Counted from the stretch's first letter, positions 18,566-28,803 are shown. The stretch is DNA of 64,000 nucleotides from Algicola sp. (GCA_018222915.1 JAAEZI010000006.1:19446-83445), one strand, 5' to 3'. Made by a program: numbers and translations. Notes: generated by a model from the sequence alone, not told the origin.

Positions 18566-19070
18566 TGGTTAGTACCTGATGCGATATTTTGCCATCTAAA
18601 ATCGTGACAATGTAAAGATTCCCATTGTTCCTTTCGTCAATATCCTCGTATAATTTTTGTCCGATAATAGCATTTACAAAAGCAGGAGTGGTATTGCTAT
18701 GACCAACAATTAGAACAGTCTTCCCAAAAGTTGCTTCAGCGAAATCCTCTGAATATAAATTCCTTGGATCATAAGATAGAACCGTCAGATTATTTTTCTC
18801 GGCTATAGGTTGTGCTGTTTGTTGTGTACGATTATAATTGGTGGAATAAATGGCATCAAATTCTATATGCTGCAGAATAGTACTCCAACGAATCGCTCTT
18901 GCTTTTCCTTCATCTGTAAGATTTGGATTTCTGTTGGTCTTATCACTTTGATCTTTTTCTGCATGACGGATAAGATAATAAGTCGTTTCTGTTTGTTGCG
19001 TACTTGTGTCTTGGGCGTAAGACGATAGTCCGAACGTGAGAACTAGTAAAAATGCGATAAGTGATTTCAT
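18558..19070 (-). CDS. Exported histidine phosphatase (phosphoglycerate mutase-like)
   Basis: 170 residues with a signal peptide (about 1-19, ending SYAQ). The phosphatase core carries the RHAEK motif with the phospho-accepting His (YYLIRHAEK), NPNLTDEGKARA, the Arg-containing STNYNRTQQTA, and the second His in IVGHSNTTP. The family includes SixA-like and broad-specificity phosphatases; the export signal points to a periplasmic substrate, which is unknown. It is convergent with and slightly overlapping the preceding lipoprotein gene. Confidence 0.87.
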   Translation of the reverse strand: MKSLIAFLLVLTFGLSSYAQDTSTQQTETTYYLIRHAEKDQSDKTNRNPNLTDEGKARAIRWSTILQHIEFDAIYSTNYNRTQQTAQPIAEKNNLTVLSYDPRNLYSEDFAEATFGKTVLIVGHSNTTPAFVNAIIGQKLYEDIDERNNGNLYIVTILDGKISHQVLTIN

Positions 19071-19147
19071 GAGCGTAACTGTTTAATAAGTTTCAAATAT
19101 AGCTACTCTCAATTTAAAATTTACAAATGAAGCTAAAATAGTGATCA

Positions 19148-19810
19148 CTAATAGTCAGCATCTGATAATTCGCCGTTGGCAATGTTGACACCTTTAGAAG
19201 TACCTATGCGCTCCACACCAATATCAATATATTTTCTTGCTGTTTCATAATCGCCAATACCTCCAGAGACCTTGATCTTACAATTATCTCGAACCGTTTT
19301 TCTAATAATTTTCGCAGCAGTTAGCGTGGCGCCACTTTTAGTAAAACCAGTAGAGGTCTTTACAAAATCAACTTTTGCGTCTATACAGATTTCTGAAGCC
19401 TTAACAATACCATTTTTAGAGAGTTCACTAATTTCTATAATGACTTTTAAAGGGGTCTTTCCAATGGCTGTTTTAACATCCTTGATATCTTTAAAAACTT
19501 CCACATAGTTTTTGCTTTTAAAAACACCAATATTCATCACCATATCGATTTCATCAGCACCATCGTCTATGGCTTGTTTGGCTTCGAAAACTTTTGCTTC
19601 CGTTGAAGTTGCACCCAAAGGGAAACCGACAACAGTACAAATTTTTACTTTAGAATCTTTGAGTAATTGTTTGGCTAAAGGTACATAACAACTGTTGATG
19701 CAAACGGAGTAGAACTTGTATTTCTTGGCTTCGTTGCAATGGTCTATAATGTCACGCTCTGTGGCATTAACACTTAAAAGTGTGTGGTCAATATATGAGT
19801 TAATGTTCAT
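19148..19810 (-). CDS. deoC: Deoxyribose-phosphate aldolase
   Basis: Cleaves 2-deoxyribose-5-phosphate to glyceraldehyde-3-phosphate and acetaldehyde in deoxynucleoside catabolism. The barrel carries the Schiff-base Lys in VDFVKTSTGF, a second Lys in CKIKVSGGI, and VCTVVGFPLG-type strands. At 220 residues it is the short bacterial type. A 9-bp stem hairpin lies 23 bases upstream of the start (19833-19859). The stop codon lies inside a 12-base perfect palindrome (19139-19150). clpB is upstream on the same strand but 450 bases away with its own terminator, so deoC is probably a separate unit. Confidence 0.95.
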   Translation of the reverse strand: MNINSYIDHTLLSVNATERDIIDHCNEAKKYKFYSVCINSCYVPLAKQLLKDSKVKICTVVGFPLGATSTEAKVFEAKQAIDDGADEIDMVMNIGVFKSKNYVEVFKDIKDVKTAIGKTPLKVIIEISELSKNGIVKASEICIDAKVDFVKTSTGFTKSGATLTAAKIIRKTVRDNCKIKVSGGIGDYETARKYIDIGVERIGTSKGVNIANGELSDADY

Positions 19811-20262
19811 ATGAAAGTAGGTCTATTATTCACTAATTCTTGATTTGAAGAAGAATTAGCTTGCTTTTAACTAATGTAAATTTGGGAATTAATAGCAATT
19901 CAAAGTTACTAATTAATTCGTATTATCATAATCTTAATTATGAAACTTTTATTGTCTATAGAGCAAGTTGTAAACAGTTTTTTAACAAAAAAACCTCAAT
20001 TTTAAGGTTTTATCTAGTATTTAAAATTGCTATTTATAGTGATTCTAGATGAGGGTGTCAGTTCCTTACTACAGTGCAGACTTTGATAAGAAATTGGCTT
20101 GTAATGACCGTTTGGAGATGCAATTTACTTAAAAAAACGGACGATAATTTGACTGAAAACTAAAAGAAAAGCAACGCTCATTTTATTGCTAAAACTCGCA
20201 TTGCTTTTCAACTAACCAACCACTTAAAAGACTCTTATCGAAGCCATTTGTTACAGCTCCTT
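19811..20262. other. 452-base intergenic region between clpB and deoC
   Basis: Contains the deoC leader hairpin (CTAATTCTT at 19833-19841 pairing with 19851-19859) and the clpB terminator (20161-20208). A possible 27-codon reading frame on the plus strand (20049-20132) and a 63-codon TTG-started frame (19861-20052) show no recognisable domain. No gene is supported here. Confidence 0.6.
20161..20208 (-). terminator. Candidate clpB terminator
   Basis: On the minus strand AAAAGCAATGC (20198-20208) pairs, with one mismatch, with GCGTTGCTTTT (20167-20177), and the downstream arm runs into a T-rich tract. It lies 55 bases after the clpB stop. The loop is long (20 bases), so the prediction is moderate. 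Confidence 0.55.
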
Positions 20263-22872
20263 TTAAATTTCTTCAGCGACAATACTGGCTTCATTTCGAA
20301 ACACTAATTGGTCATCAAAGGCATCTAACAATATGATGCTATCTGTCGTTACGTTGCCTGAGAGAATTTCTTTACTCAAGGCATTTAAAACTTCTTTTTG
20401 AATGACACGTTTCACCGGTCTCGCTCCATATTCCGGATTGTAGCCTTTACGTGCCAAATAATCAATAGCTTCAGGTGTCGCATCAAATGTGATACCTTGC
20501 TTGGCGATCATTTTTTGAACACCTTTTAATTGTAAACCAACAATCTTCTTAATGTCATTCTGTGTTAAAGGCGTAAACATGATTGTGTCATCGATACGAT
20601 TTAAGAACTCAGGTCGCACACTTTGTTTCAAAAGTGCCAAGACATCTACTTTTGCCGCTTCCATGGCTGATTCAACATCTTTGGTGGCTTCAAATCGTTC
20701 TTGAATGATCTGACTTCCCATATTGGAGGTCATAATTATGATCGTATTTTTAAAATCGGCAACACGCCCTTTATTATCTGTTAATCGTCCTTCATCTAAA
20801 ACTTGCAATAAAATATTAAAGGTATCTGGATGGGCTTTTTCAATTTCATCAAGCAAGACTACAGAGTAAGGCTTACGTCTTACAGCTTCAGTTAATTGTC
20901 CGCCTTCATCATAGCCTACATATCCAGGAGGTGCACCTACCAAACGGCTCACGCTGTGACGTTCTTGATATTCACTCATATCAATTCGTGTCATGGCATT
21001 TTCATCATCAAAGAGATATTCGGCTAAAGCTTTTGCTAATTCAGTTTTACCAACACCAGTGGTTCCTAAAAACAAGAAGGTGCCTACCGGTTTTTGTGGA
21101 TTTTGAAGGCCAGCTCTTGAGCGTCTCACGGCATCACTTACAGCCGTAATCGCTTCTTCTTGACCAACCACACGCTTGTGTAATTCATCTTCAAGTTTTA
21201 GTAATTTGTCTCTTTCGCTTTGAAGCATTTTCGTGACTGGTATACCGGTCCATTTAGCAACTACTTCAGCAATATCATCATAAGTTACTTCTTCTTTTAT
21301 CAAGGAGCTTTCACTTTGGTTTTCTTGCAAATCTTTCTGAAGTTTTTCCAGTTGTTCTTGGGCTTCCTTGATTTTTCCGTAGCGTATTTCAGCCACTTTC
21401 CCATAATCACCTTCGCGTTCCGCTTTTTCAGCCTCTAATTTATACGCTTCAATATTTGATTTTGTGGTCTGAATATTGTCAACGACTTCTTTCTCACTTT
21501 TCCATTTCGCATTAATATCGTTGCGCTCTTCTTTCAGATTCGCCAAATCCGCACGTAATGCCTTCAGTTTGGTTTCATCTTTTTCACGCTTTATGGCTTC
21601 AATTTCAATTTCCAACTGCATGATTTTACGATCCAAAACATCTAATTCTTCAGGCTTAGAGTTGATTTCCATACGTAATTTCGATGCGGCTTCATCCATC
21701 AAATCAATCGCCTTGTCAGGTAAAAAACGGTTCGTGATATAGCGTTCCGAAAGCTCAACAGCACCAATAATAGCTTCATCCTTAATTCTTACCTTGTGAT
21801 GTGTTTCATACTTTTCTTTGATACCACGTAGGATTGAAATAGCGCTTTCAGTGTCTGGTTCATCCACCATTACCTTTTGGAAACGACGTTCCAAGGCTTT
21901 ATCTTTTTCAAAATACTTTTGGTACTCATCCAGTGTGGTGGCACCAATGGCACGCAGTTCTCCTCGAGCTAAAGCAGGTTTTAGGATATTTGCAGCATCC
22001 ATAGCTCCTTGTCCGCCACCTGCGCCAACAAGCGTATGGATTTCATCGATAAATAAGACGATATCACCTTCACTTGTAGTCACTTCCTTGATAACGGCTT
22101 TTAAGCGCTCTTCAAACTCTCCTTTAAATTTAGCACCAGCAATTAAGGCACCCATATCTAAGGCATAAATTTGTTTGTCGACAAGATTCTCAGGCACATC
22201 ACCATCAACAATTCGATGTGCTAAACCTTCAGCAATAGCGGTTTTACCAGTTCCTGGCTCACCAACAAGAATCGGGTTGTTTTTCGTACGACGTGATAAA
22301 ATTTGAAGGATTCTTCTGATTTCCTCATCACGACCAATCACAGGATCTAACTTCCCGTCTTTTGCTAATTGATTGAGGTTCTTGGCGTATTTATTCAACG
22401 AATTATAGGTGTCCTCTTGACTTTGGGAGGTCACACGATCGCCTTTACGCAGTTCTTCAATAGCCGCATTCAAACCTTTCTCTGTGACACCTTGGTCTTT
22501 GAGCATCTGTGCAATTTTACTATTAGATTTAAAAATGGCTAATAGTAAGTGTTCAACAGACACAAAATCATCGTTCATTTTTTTCGCAATAATAGAAGCC
22601 TCGTTCAACGTTTTACTGGCTTCTCGCGAGATCATGAGATCTGCACCTGTTACTTTTGAGAAACTTTCCAATTGTTTATCCAATGCCAATTTGAGGACAT
22701 CCATATTAACGTTCAGCTTCTTAAGAACAAATGGCAGCACATTTTCATCAACTTCGGAAATCGCTTTAAAAATATGCTCATTTTCTATTTGTTGATGCCC
22801 TAAGCTTTGAGCAAGCTGCTGTGCCTGCTGAATCGCTTCTTGGGATTTTATGGTATAATTATTAAAGTTCAT
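20263..22872 (-). CDS. clpB: ATP-dependent disaggregase ClpB
   Basis: Hexameric AAA+ chaperone that, with DnaK, pulls polypeptides out of aggregates. The 869 residues show the double Clp-N repeat at the N-terminus, the first AAA+ domain with Walker [10 protein letters not shown] (near 205) and Walker [10 protein letters not shown], the inserted coiled-coil M-domain (about 400-530) that separates ClpB from ClpA/ClpC, and the second AAA+ domain with Walker [10 protein letters not shown] (near 605), [13 protein letters not shown] and sensor NRIDDTIMF. Length and order are normal. It is divergent from the MBOAT gene across a 192-base gap; no heat-shock operator is obvious there. Confidence 0.97.
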   Translation of the reverse strand: MNFNNYTIKSQEAIQQAQQLAQSLGHQQIENEHIFKAISEVDENVLPFVLKKLNVNMDVLKLALDKQLESFSKVTGADLMISREASKTLNEASIIAKKMNDDFVSVEHLLLAIFKSNSKIAQMLKDQGVTEKGLNAAIEELRKGDRVTSQSQEDTYNSLNKYAKNLNQLAKDGKLDPVIGRDEEIRRILQILSRRTKNNPILVGEPGTGKTAIAEGLAHRIVDGDVPENLVDKQIYALDMGALIAGAKFKGEFEERLKAVIKEVTTSEGDIVLFIDEIHTLVGAGGGQGAMDAANILKPALARGELRAIGATTLDEYQKYFEKDKALERRFQKVMVDEPDTESAISILRGIKEKYETHHKVRIKDEAIIGAVELSERYITNRFLPDKAIDLMDEAASKLRMEINSKPEELDVLDRKIMQLEIEIEAIKREKDETKLKALRADLANLKEERNDINAKWKSEKEVVDNIQTTKSNIEAYKLEAEKAEREGDYGKVAEIRYGKIKEAQEQLEKLQKDLQENQSESSLIKEEVTYDDIAEVVAKWTGIPVTKMLQSERDKLLKLEDELHKRVVGQEEAITAVSDAVRRSRAGLQNPQKPVGTFLFLGTTGVGKTELAKALAEYLFDDENAMTRIDMSEYQERHSVSRLVGAPPGYVGYDEGGQLTEAVRRKPYSVVLLDEIEKAHPDTFNILLQVLDEGRLTDNKGRVADFKNTIIIMTSNMGSQIIQERFEATKDVESAMEAAKVDVLALLKQSVRPEFLNRIDDTIMFTPLTQNDIKKIVGLQLKGVQKMIAKQGITFDATPEAIDYLARKGYNPEYGARPVKRVIQKEVLNALSKEILSGNVTTDSIILLDAFDDQLVFRNEASIVAEEI

Positions 22873-23064
22873 ATATCTTAAGTATTATTTTATTAGTATT
22901 TTACGCCAATCATATGACAATAACCCTACCAATTGTAAAACGCAAATATAAAACGACAAAATGACCGATTTAGTGTGTGATAGCGTGACTTTTCGTCAGT
23001 CGATGTATTTGAAATGTGTTCAGAATTGGGGCCTAAATGTACTCCAAAACTAGCGTAAACAAAG

Positions 23065-24507
23065 ATGCTGTTTAATTCCATTGATTTTGCGATTTTCCTA
23101 CCGATAGTTTTTTTGCTGTATTGGTTGCTCAAACAAGATTTAAAGGCACAAAACGTATTAATATTTCTAGCAAGTTACATATTCTATGGTTGGTGGGATT
23201 GGCGATTTCTCAGTTTGATACTCTTCAGTACCATTGTTGATTACAGTATTGGTCGCTTTATGATGTCTACTGAACACGCTAGAAAAAGAAAGCAGCTGCT
23301 GTTGCTTAGTGTTTTCGTCAACCTCGGAATTCTAGCATTTTTCAAATATTTTAATTTCTTTCTTGACAATTTTGTTGGTGCCTTTTCATTTTTTGGTTCA
23401 GATATTTCCATACAATCGGTGTCCATCATATTACCGGTAGGTATTAGCTTCTATACATTTCAAACACTCAGCTACACCATAGATATTTACAGAAAACAAT
23501 TGGATGCGACTCGTGATTTTATAGCCTTTTCGGCCTTTGTTAGTTTTTTTCCTCAGCTGGTAGCTGGACCTATTGAACGCGCCAAAAATTTGTTGCCGCA
23601 ATTTTATGTGACTAGGGTGTTTAATAAAGCAAAAGCTATGGATGGTTTGCGACAAATGCTTTGGGGATTTTTTAAAAAAATGGTCATTGCTGATAATTGT
23701 GCCATTTATGTGAATCAAATATTTGGCGATTCTTCAGAATATTCTGGAAGTACCTTGTTTTTAGGTGCCTTGCTTTTTGCATTTCAGATTTATGGTGATT
23801 TTTCAGGCTACTCCGATATCGCTATTGGTACGGCAAGATTGTTTGGATTTGATTTGATGAAGAATTTCAATTTTCCTTATTTTTCAAGAGATATTGCAGA
23901 ATTTTGGAGACGCTGGCACATATCGTTATCTACTTGGTTTAGAGATTATTTATACATCCCTCTCGGAGGCAGTCGTGGAAAACAATCGAAAGTCATTAGA
24001 AACGTATTTTTAATATTTATTGTAAGTGGATTTTGGCATGGCGCCAATTGGACGTTCATTATTTGGGGAGCTCTAAACGCCTTATATTTTTTACCGTTGT
24101 TATTACGCCAACGTAATAGGAAATATACAGATACCATTGCTGAAGGCCGATATTTTCCAAATTTAAGAGAGCTCTTTGGTGTTTTGATAACCTTTAGTTT
24201 AACCGTCTTAGCATGGGTGTTTTTTAGAGCTGATAACCTCACGCATGCCATGTCTATACTCCTTGAAATTTGTTCGTATTCTATCTGGTCCATACCAGAA
24301 GTTTTACCTTTAGGATTACTTGTATTAATTGCTGTTTTTATGATGATTGAATGGTTTCATAGACATAGGGCTTACGGACTGGAATATGCGCAGACCAATC
24401 ATTGGTGGTTAAAATTTTCGGATAAGTTGCTCTTAAGCTTTGTGTTTTGGAGTATTGTGGTTTGGAATGCTAACCAAGAAGTTGAATTTATTTATTTTCA
24501 GTTTTAG
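23065..24507 (+). CDS. MBOAT-family O-acyltransferase (AlgI/DltB-like)
   Basis: 480-residue polytopic inner-membrane protein (about ten hydrophobic helices). Family motifs are FFPQLVAGPIERA, EFWRRWHISLSTWFRDYLYIPLGGSRG and the catalytic His in FWHGANWTF. AlgI-type members move acyl groups, usually acetyl, across the membrane onto exported polysaccharide, helped by an SGNH-fold partner. Such a partner follows directly: the next ATG starts at the base after this stop. No polysaccharide synthase genes flank the pair here, so the substrate is open. Confidence 0.93.
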   Translation: MLFNSIDFAIFLPIVFLLYWLLKQDLKAQNVLIFLASYIFYGWWDWRFLSLILFSTIVDYSIGRFMMSTEHARKRKQLLLLSVFVNLGILAFFKYFNFFLDNFVGAFSFFGSDISIQSVSIILPVGISFYTFQTLSYTIDIYRKQLDATRDFIAFSAFVSFFPQLVAGPIERAKNLLPQFYVTRVFNKAKAMDGLRQMLWGFFKKMVIADNCAIYVNQIFGDSSEYSGSTLFLGALLFAFQIYGDFSGYSDIAIGTARLFGFDLMKNFNFPYFSRDIAEFWRRWHISLSTWFRDYLYIPLGGSRGKQSKVIRNVFLIFIVSGFWHGANWTFIIWGALNALYFLPLLLRQRNRKYTDTIAEGRYFPNLRELFGVLITFSLTVLAWVFFRADNLTHAMSILLEICSYSIWSIPEVLPLGLLVLIAVFMMIEWFHRHRAYGLEYAQTNHWWLKFSDKLLLSFVFWSIVVWNANQEVEFIYFQF

Positions 24508-25509
24508 ATGCGAAAAAAACTATCAGCCATATTAACTATTGTCATGTTTCTCGTAGTAGGAGAGTTGCTTATTCGTTTTAATAAAGCTTACGATCTCTTG
24601 AACCATGCTCCAGTTGAAATCGCTATAAAAACGGAAGATTCAGCCTTGAAAAAACGTCTGGATGATGATACTTTCGAATTAGATTCACAACAATTGCGAA
24701 TTATGGTGATTGGTGATTCCTATGTTCATGGCGCTGGTATACCAGAAACCCGCAAATTTTCGAAACGTTTGATACATCACTTAAGCGATTTTGATTTGAA
24801 TGGAAAAACGCTACAAGTATTGGATATTTCAAGGCCTAGTAATAATACCATTGATAATTATAACTCATTTAATTATTATGAAGCGCGTTTTAAGCCACAC
24901 GTCGTTTTTTGGGCTTATAATTTTAATGATATTTTAGGTGGATTTGAGACTTCACAGGGAATTGGAACCACTGATTCGACAACAAAAAATCCGCCTAAAA
25001 GAGCCAAGAAAAAGAGTCGAACCAATGCTAAAGCTTTTGTGAAAAATTTGTATTCAAAATCTGAACTCGCTAGATACCTGTCTACGAATCTTCAAAAGGA
25101 ACTGAAGTTGCAAGGTATTGTGATGCCTTTTGGTGATTTTTATTTTCTTACTACTGAAGGTTATAAAGAGACCAATAAAAACTGGATAACAACTACGCAG
25201 CTTTTTGATGACGTTGCACAGGAATGTGAAGAGAATACTTCAGAGTTTATTTTGTATCAAATGCCTGAGTTCAATTTACTAGAACGCCCAGAATTGTTTG
25301 CTGAAATAAATGATGCTTTTCTTACGTATTCGGCATCAAAGCAACATCTAACTTATATGAATGGTGCTTCTGATTTCCCTAAGGGAGAGGGCAGTGACTT
25401 TCTCATGTCGAGATATGATGGCCATCCTAATGAAAAAGCCCATGATGTGATTGCAAAGCGTATAGCAAATTATATCTTTGCTAACATACAACTAGAAAAT
25501 GACCAGTAA
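24508..25509 (+). CDS. SGNH/GDSL-fold protein, partner of the MBOAT acyltransferase
   Basis: 333 residues with an N-terminal membrane anchor (about 5-24). The SGNH block I is MVIGDSYVHGAG (Ser in GDSY), and the C-terminal Asp-His pair lies in SRYDGHPNEKAH, so the catalytic triad looks complete. Domain size and the adjoining MBOAT gene (TAG-ATG, no gap) support a two-part acyl-transfer machine of the AlgI with AlgJ/AlgX kind, this one working on the periplasmic side. A lysine-rich linker (about 158-172) separates two parts of the domain. The exact substrate is not known. Confidence 0.85.
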   Translation: MRKKLSAILTIVMFLVVGELLIRFNKAYDLLNHAPVEIAIKTEDSALKKRLDDDTFELDSQQLRIMVIGDSYVHGAGIPETRKFSKRLIHHLSDFDLNGKTLQVLDISRPSNNTIDNYNSFNYYEARFKPHVVFWAYNFNDILGGFETSQGIGTTDSTTKNPPKRAKKKSRTNAKAFVKNLYSKSELARYLSTNLQKELKLQGIVMPFGDFYFLTTEGYKETNKNWITTTQLFDDVAQECEENTSEFILYQMPEFNLLERPELFAEINDAFLTYSASKQHLTYMNGASDFPKGEGSDFLMSRYDGHPNEKAHDVIAKRIANYIFANIQLENDQ

Positions 25510-25568
25510 AGCCCAGACGCTTGTAAGGTTAAAAAATATTGACGACTTAATTTCAGAACGTATCACCT

Positions 25569-25952
25569 ATGGGATTTTTTAAACAGATATTCGGGACTTC
25601 GGAGCCCAAGGAAGAGAAGGTACTGCCATGGCAAGCTCTAACAGACCTAGAGCAGCTCAATGCGATAGAAGAACAATCTAAAACCAAAACACAACTTATT
25701 TTTAAACATTCTACTCGTTGTGGCATAAGCAGTATGGTGATGAAGCAATTTGTAAGATCTTACGACTTTGATACTGAAGCTGATCTATATTATCTTGATT
25801 TGTTAAGCTATAGAAACGTTTCTGATGAGGTTGGCTATAAGTTTCAAGTGATGCATCAATCACCACAATTGCTTATTATTAAAAACGGTATTACAGTAGC
25901 CCATGCGTCGCATGGTGCGATCAATGATTTAGATTTAGAGCGTTTTATTTAA
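25569..25952 (+). CDS. Bacillithiol-system protein YtxJ-like
   Basis: 127-residue thioredoxin-fold protein. The active-site region reads STRCGIS with a single Cys and no second Cys, as in YtxJ, which is proposed to act as a monothiol bacilliredoxin-like or glutaredoxin-like protein in organisms that make bacillithiol. Other family landmarks are FVRSYDFDTE and the C-terminal HQSPQLLIIKNG. It starts 59 bases after the SGNH gene and is followed by a strong terminator, so it could be the last gene of that transcript or stand alone. Confidence 0.85.
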   Translation: MGFFKQIFGTSEPKEEKVLPWQALTDLEQLNAIEEQSKTKTQLIFKHSTRCGISSMVMKQFVRSYDFDTEADLYYLDLLSYRNVSDEVGYKFQVMHQSPQLLIIKNGITVAHASHGAINDLDLERFI

Positions 25953-25975
25953 AAACAAAACCTCTAGTTTAAAAA

Positions 25976-26006
25976 AAAACTCCCATACGTTTCGCATGGG
26001 AGTTTT
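25976..26006. terminator. Bidirectional terminator
   Basis: AAAACTCCCAT (25976-25986) pairs perfectly with ATGGGAGTTTT (25996-26006) around a 9-base loop, with an A tract before and T-rich sequence after. It lies between convergent ytxJ (+) and the lipoprotein gene (-). Confidence 0.88.
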
Positions 26007-26033
26007 GATTTATCATATCATGTCTAAAGTTTA

Positions 26034-27218
26034 TTAACCTCTATTCATTCGATAGCTACTAATGATTTTCTTCAATCGAATTTTTAGATCTTCTCCTGTG
26101 TCAAACACCATTTGTTCATTACTAGGAAAACCGACCCTTCTGTTGTTGATAATATCTAAATCCTCACGAGTAAGTGCTCTTTTATCACCTCTGTAGGTCG
26201 CAAATAAGTTCAGGAACTCATAGCCACTGTCTATAGGAAATCGTTCTAAAACCTGCTGGTTGATCAAATCGCTGTAGACCACTTCCGCCAGTATTTGAGA
26301 AGATTTTTGTTGTTCAAACTCAAATAAACGCGCTTTCACATTAACGATTTTATCTATTTTAATGTCATTTCCTAAGCTGTCTTTCATAACATTACCATTC
26401 GCATCCAATTGGTATTCCCAACCATCTACAATCTCTCTTTGACGTAAGATTTGACGTTCCTTAATGCGTTCAGGCGATATATTAATTTGCTTTAGTTGCA
26501 GAGCCATAGCGTAGTCATAGTCAAGATCTTCAGCAGCATTGGCATGATAGACCGTCCAAAATTGATTAAGACCATAGGTATCAAAGTTTAACAAGTCAGC
26601 TTCCAGTCGTTGTGGAATAATTTGACGTGTTTGATTCTCAATAGATACAATGACATAATCAGTGCCTTTATTGTGAGCTTTAGTCATCAGACTTCTAGTT
26701 TCCTCAAAATTCGGATTGATTCGTTCTATATAATTAAAGATATCATAGGCTTCCCTGGCATCATACTTATTACCAGAATCCAGTAGGGCAATCCCTTCAT
26801 CAATTAAATAATCAGAGGTTTTATAACGATAGTCAACAATTTCCGAAGAATAATCTTTAAACTTAAAATTGATGGTTTTCCCATTGATTTGTAATGGTAA
26901 CACGCGTTTAATCGCATTTTGTCTGGCTTCCAAATCTAGATAAGTCTCATAGATAGTTCGATACTGCTCTGGGTTACCATCCTTTTTTAAGTGTTTGATA
27001 TCGCTTAAATCGCGGTCTAAAACTTTGTAGTAGGCATCTCTCAGCATGATCACATAGTCTTGCTTGCGCTTTTTATCCTTATTGTTAGATAATTTTTGAA
27101 GCGCATCATTGATCGCCTGGTCATAATTACCATAACTGATCGCTTTCTCAATTTGTTTCCTTCCACTACAGGATACGAGAAATGAAAGGAGTACTGTTAG
27201 GAGTAATAGTCTTTTCAT
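26034..27218 (-). CDS. Lipoprotein of unknown function
   Basis: 394 residues beginning with a hydrophobic signal and a lipobox (LLSFLVSCSG, Cys at 18). The mature part is mainly helical and charged, with TPR-like pieces near the N-terminus (YGNYDQAINDALQKL, YDAREAYDIFNYIERINPNF), followed by a region with VIVSIENQTRQIIPQRLEADLL and a beta-rich C-terminus. This looks like a conserved Flavobacteriaceae lipoprotein, but I cannot name a family or a role. It stands alone between two terminators, so it is likely monocistronic. Confidence 0.75.
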   Translation of the reverse strand: MKRLLLLTVLLSFLVSCSGRKQIEKAISYGNYDQAINDALQKLSNNKDKKRKQDYVIMLRDAYYKVLDRDLSDIKHLKKDGNPEQYRTIYETYLDLEARQNAIKRVLPLQINGKTINFKFKDYSSEIVDYRYKTSDYLIDEGIALLDSGNKYDAREAYDIFNYIERINPNFEETRSLMTKAHNKGTDYVIVSIENQTRQIIPQRLEADLLNFDTYGLNQFWTVYHANAAEDLDYDYAMALQLKQINISPERIKERQILRQREIVDGWEYQLDANGNVMKDSLGNDIKIDKIVNVKARLFEFEQQKSSQILAEVVYSDLINQQVLERFPIDSGYEFLNLFATYRGDKRALTREDLDIINNRRVGFPSNEQMVFDTGEDLKIRLKKIISSYRMNRG

Positions 27219-27274
27219 AAGTCTGTAATTTTAGTTTATAACTAGTAGATTTCAATTTTGATGCCAAAATAAAA

Positions 27275-27302
27275 AACCCTCAATAGTTTTATATTGAGGG
27301 TT
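27275..27302 (-). terminator. Terminator of fahA
   Basis: An 11-base perfect stem (27275-27285 with 27292-27302, 6-base loop); on the minus strand it is followed by TTTTTTATTTT. It lies 21 bases after the fahA stop and ahead of the lipoprotein gene. Confidence 0.9.
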
Positions 27303-27322
27303 CGTAAATATATGGAAAATGT

Positions 27323-28615
27323 TTATTTCTTTTTCTTCGGATTAAAAACAGGTAATAACTGAGTTTTTACGGAACCAAATCCGATGCGTGTGCCATCATT
27401 TTCGCAATAGCCTCTCATGATCACGGTATCGTAATCATTGATAAACTTACGTTCGGTGCCATCTTTCATTTTGAGCGGTTTGGTGCCTTTCCATGATAAT
27501 TCCAACATGGATCCATAAGAATCTTCTGTTGGTCCAGATATCGTACCACTACCCATCATGTCTCCAGAGTTTACAGGACAACCATTAACGGTATGATGCG
27601 CTAATTGTTGCGCCATATTCCAGTACATGTATTTGAAATTTGATTTACACACGGTCGTTTCTTTAGCACCTTTTGGCTGAATGGCTGCTTCTAAGTTAAT
27701 ATCGAAGCTTTTCTTGCCTTTCGATTGTAAATAAGGCAATGGTTTTGGGTCTTGCTTTGGACTTTCCACTCGAAATGGTTCCAAGGCGTCTAAAGTAACA
27801 ATCCATGGTGACATGGAAGACGCAAAGTTTTTACCGAGGAAAGGTCCCAATGGTACGTATTCCCATTTTTGAATGTCACGAGCCGACCAGTCATTAAATA
27901 GAACTAATCCGAAAATATATTCTTCAGCTTCATCAATAGGAATTGGTTCTCCCAAGTCGTTAGCATCCGTTGTGATAAAAGCCATTTCTAGTTCGAAATC
28001 TACCAATTTAGATGGACCAAAAACGGGAGATTTAGCACCTTCAGGCATGGTCTGTCCTTGTGGTCTGTGAATCGGAATTCCAGAAGGAATAATTGACGAA
28101 CTTCTTCCGTGGTAACCCACAGGTAAATGCAACCAATTAGGCATTAAGGCATTTTCAGGATCTCTGAACATGGTGCCCACATTAGTCGCATGCTCTTTGC
28201 TTGCGTAAAAATCGGTATAATCACCCACTTGAATAGGCAACTGCATTTCTATTTCATCCAAGCGAAAAAGAATGGTTTCCTTATGTGGAATGTTGTTCTT
28301 TAGAGTATCGTTTTCGGCATCGAAAATTTCAGCGATACGATTACGTACCAAGCGCCAAGTTTTTCGACCATCCGCTATAAAATCATTCAATGTATCTTGA
28401 AGAAATATATCATCCGTTAAAGGAATGCCTTCAAAATAACCTAATTGATGCAAAGCGCCAAGATCGATAGCTGTGTCACCAATACGTGTTCCAATCGTGA
28501 TAATATCATCACGCGTTAAGAACACACCAAATGGAATATTTTGAATCGGGAAATCTGAATTTTTTCCAACGTGCAACCATGATGTACGATCAGGATTATT
28601 TGCAGTTATAGACAT
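27323..28615 (-). CDS. fahA: Fumarylacetoacetase
   Basis: Last enzyme of tyrosine/homogentisate breakdown; hydrolyses fumarylacetoacetate to fumarate and acetoacetate. The N-terminal SH3-like domain is followed by the FAH fold with FYASKEHATNVGTMFR, the acid-rich metal site DFELEMAFI, LFNDWSARDIQKWEYVPLGPFLGKNF and GSGTISGP. At 430 residues it is the long, eukaryote-like FAH type rather than the short isomerase/hydrolase. No homogentisate dioxygenase gene is seen in the window, so the rest of the pathway must lie elsewhere. It is divergent from glyA. Confidence 0.95.
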   Translation of the reverse strand: MSITANNPDRTSWLHVGKNSDFPIQNIPFGVFLTRDDIITIGTRIGDTAIDLGALHQLGYFEGIPLTDDIFLQDTLNDFIADGRKTWRLVRNRIAEIFDAENDTLKNNIPHKETILFRLDEIEMQLPIQVGDYTDFYASKEHATNVGTMFRDPENALMPNWLHLPVGYHGRSSSIIPSGIPIHRPQGQTMPEGAKSPVFGPSKLVDFELEMAFITTDANDLGEPIPIDEAEEYIFGLVLFNDWSARDIQKWEYVPLGPFLGKNFASSMSPWIVTLDALEPFRVESPKQDPKPLPYLQSKGKKSFDINLEAAIQPKGAKETTVCKSNFKYMYWNMAQQLAHHTVNGCPVNSGDMMGSGTISGPTEDSYGSMLELSWKGTKPLKMKDGTERKFINDYDTVIMRGYCENDGTRIGFGSVKTQLLPVFNPKKKK

Positions 28616-28770
28616 AGGTAGCGTTTTTTTATTGATTTTTAGTTAATTCAAACCTACATATTTAATTGCATAAAACCATAAAAAATTAATGAAATTTAAC
28701 TGTTGATAACCTGCTCATAAAACCATAGATAAAACGCACTTTTTTAAATCTTTTTCAGAACTTGATTTCT

Positions 28771-28778
28771 TACTTTTG
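28771..28778 (+). promoter_or_regulatory. Candidate -7 promoter element of glyA
   Basis: TACTTTTG fits TAnnTTTG and would place transcription start about 20 bases before the glyA ATG. The -33 region is only T-rich, so confidence is moderate. Confidence 0.45.
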
Positions 28779-28803
28779 GAAAAACATAATTTAAACTTTA
28801 GAT

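Noticed and set aside
19139..19150. 12-base perfect palindrome TAGTGATCACTA
   Set aside because: Overlaps the deoC stop codon; short enough to be chance and lacks a T run for a terminator.
19861..20052. 63-codon plus-strand frame starting with TTG
   Set aside because: AT-driven composition, no family resemblance, no promoter, and it lies in the clpB-deoC gap.
20049..20132. 27-codon plus-strand frame with plausible codon use
   Set aside because: Too short and without context to call a gene; could be a remnant, but nothing identifies the parent.
22926..23132. 68-codon minus-strand frame between clpB and the MBOAT gene
   Set aside because: Overlaps the well-supported MBOAT start, has no recognisable motif, and sits in the divergent promoter gap.
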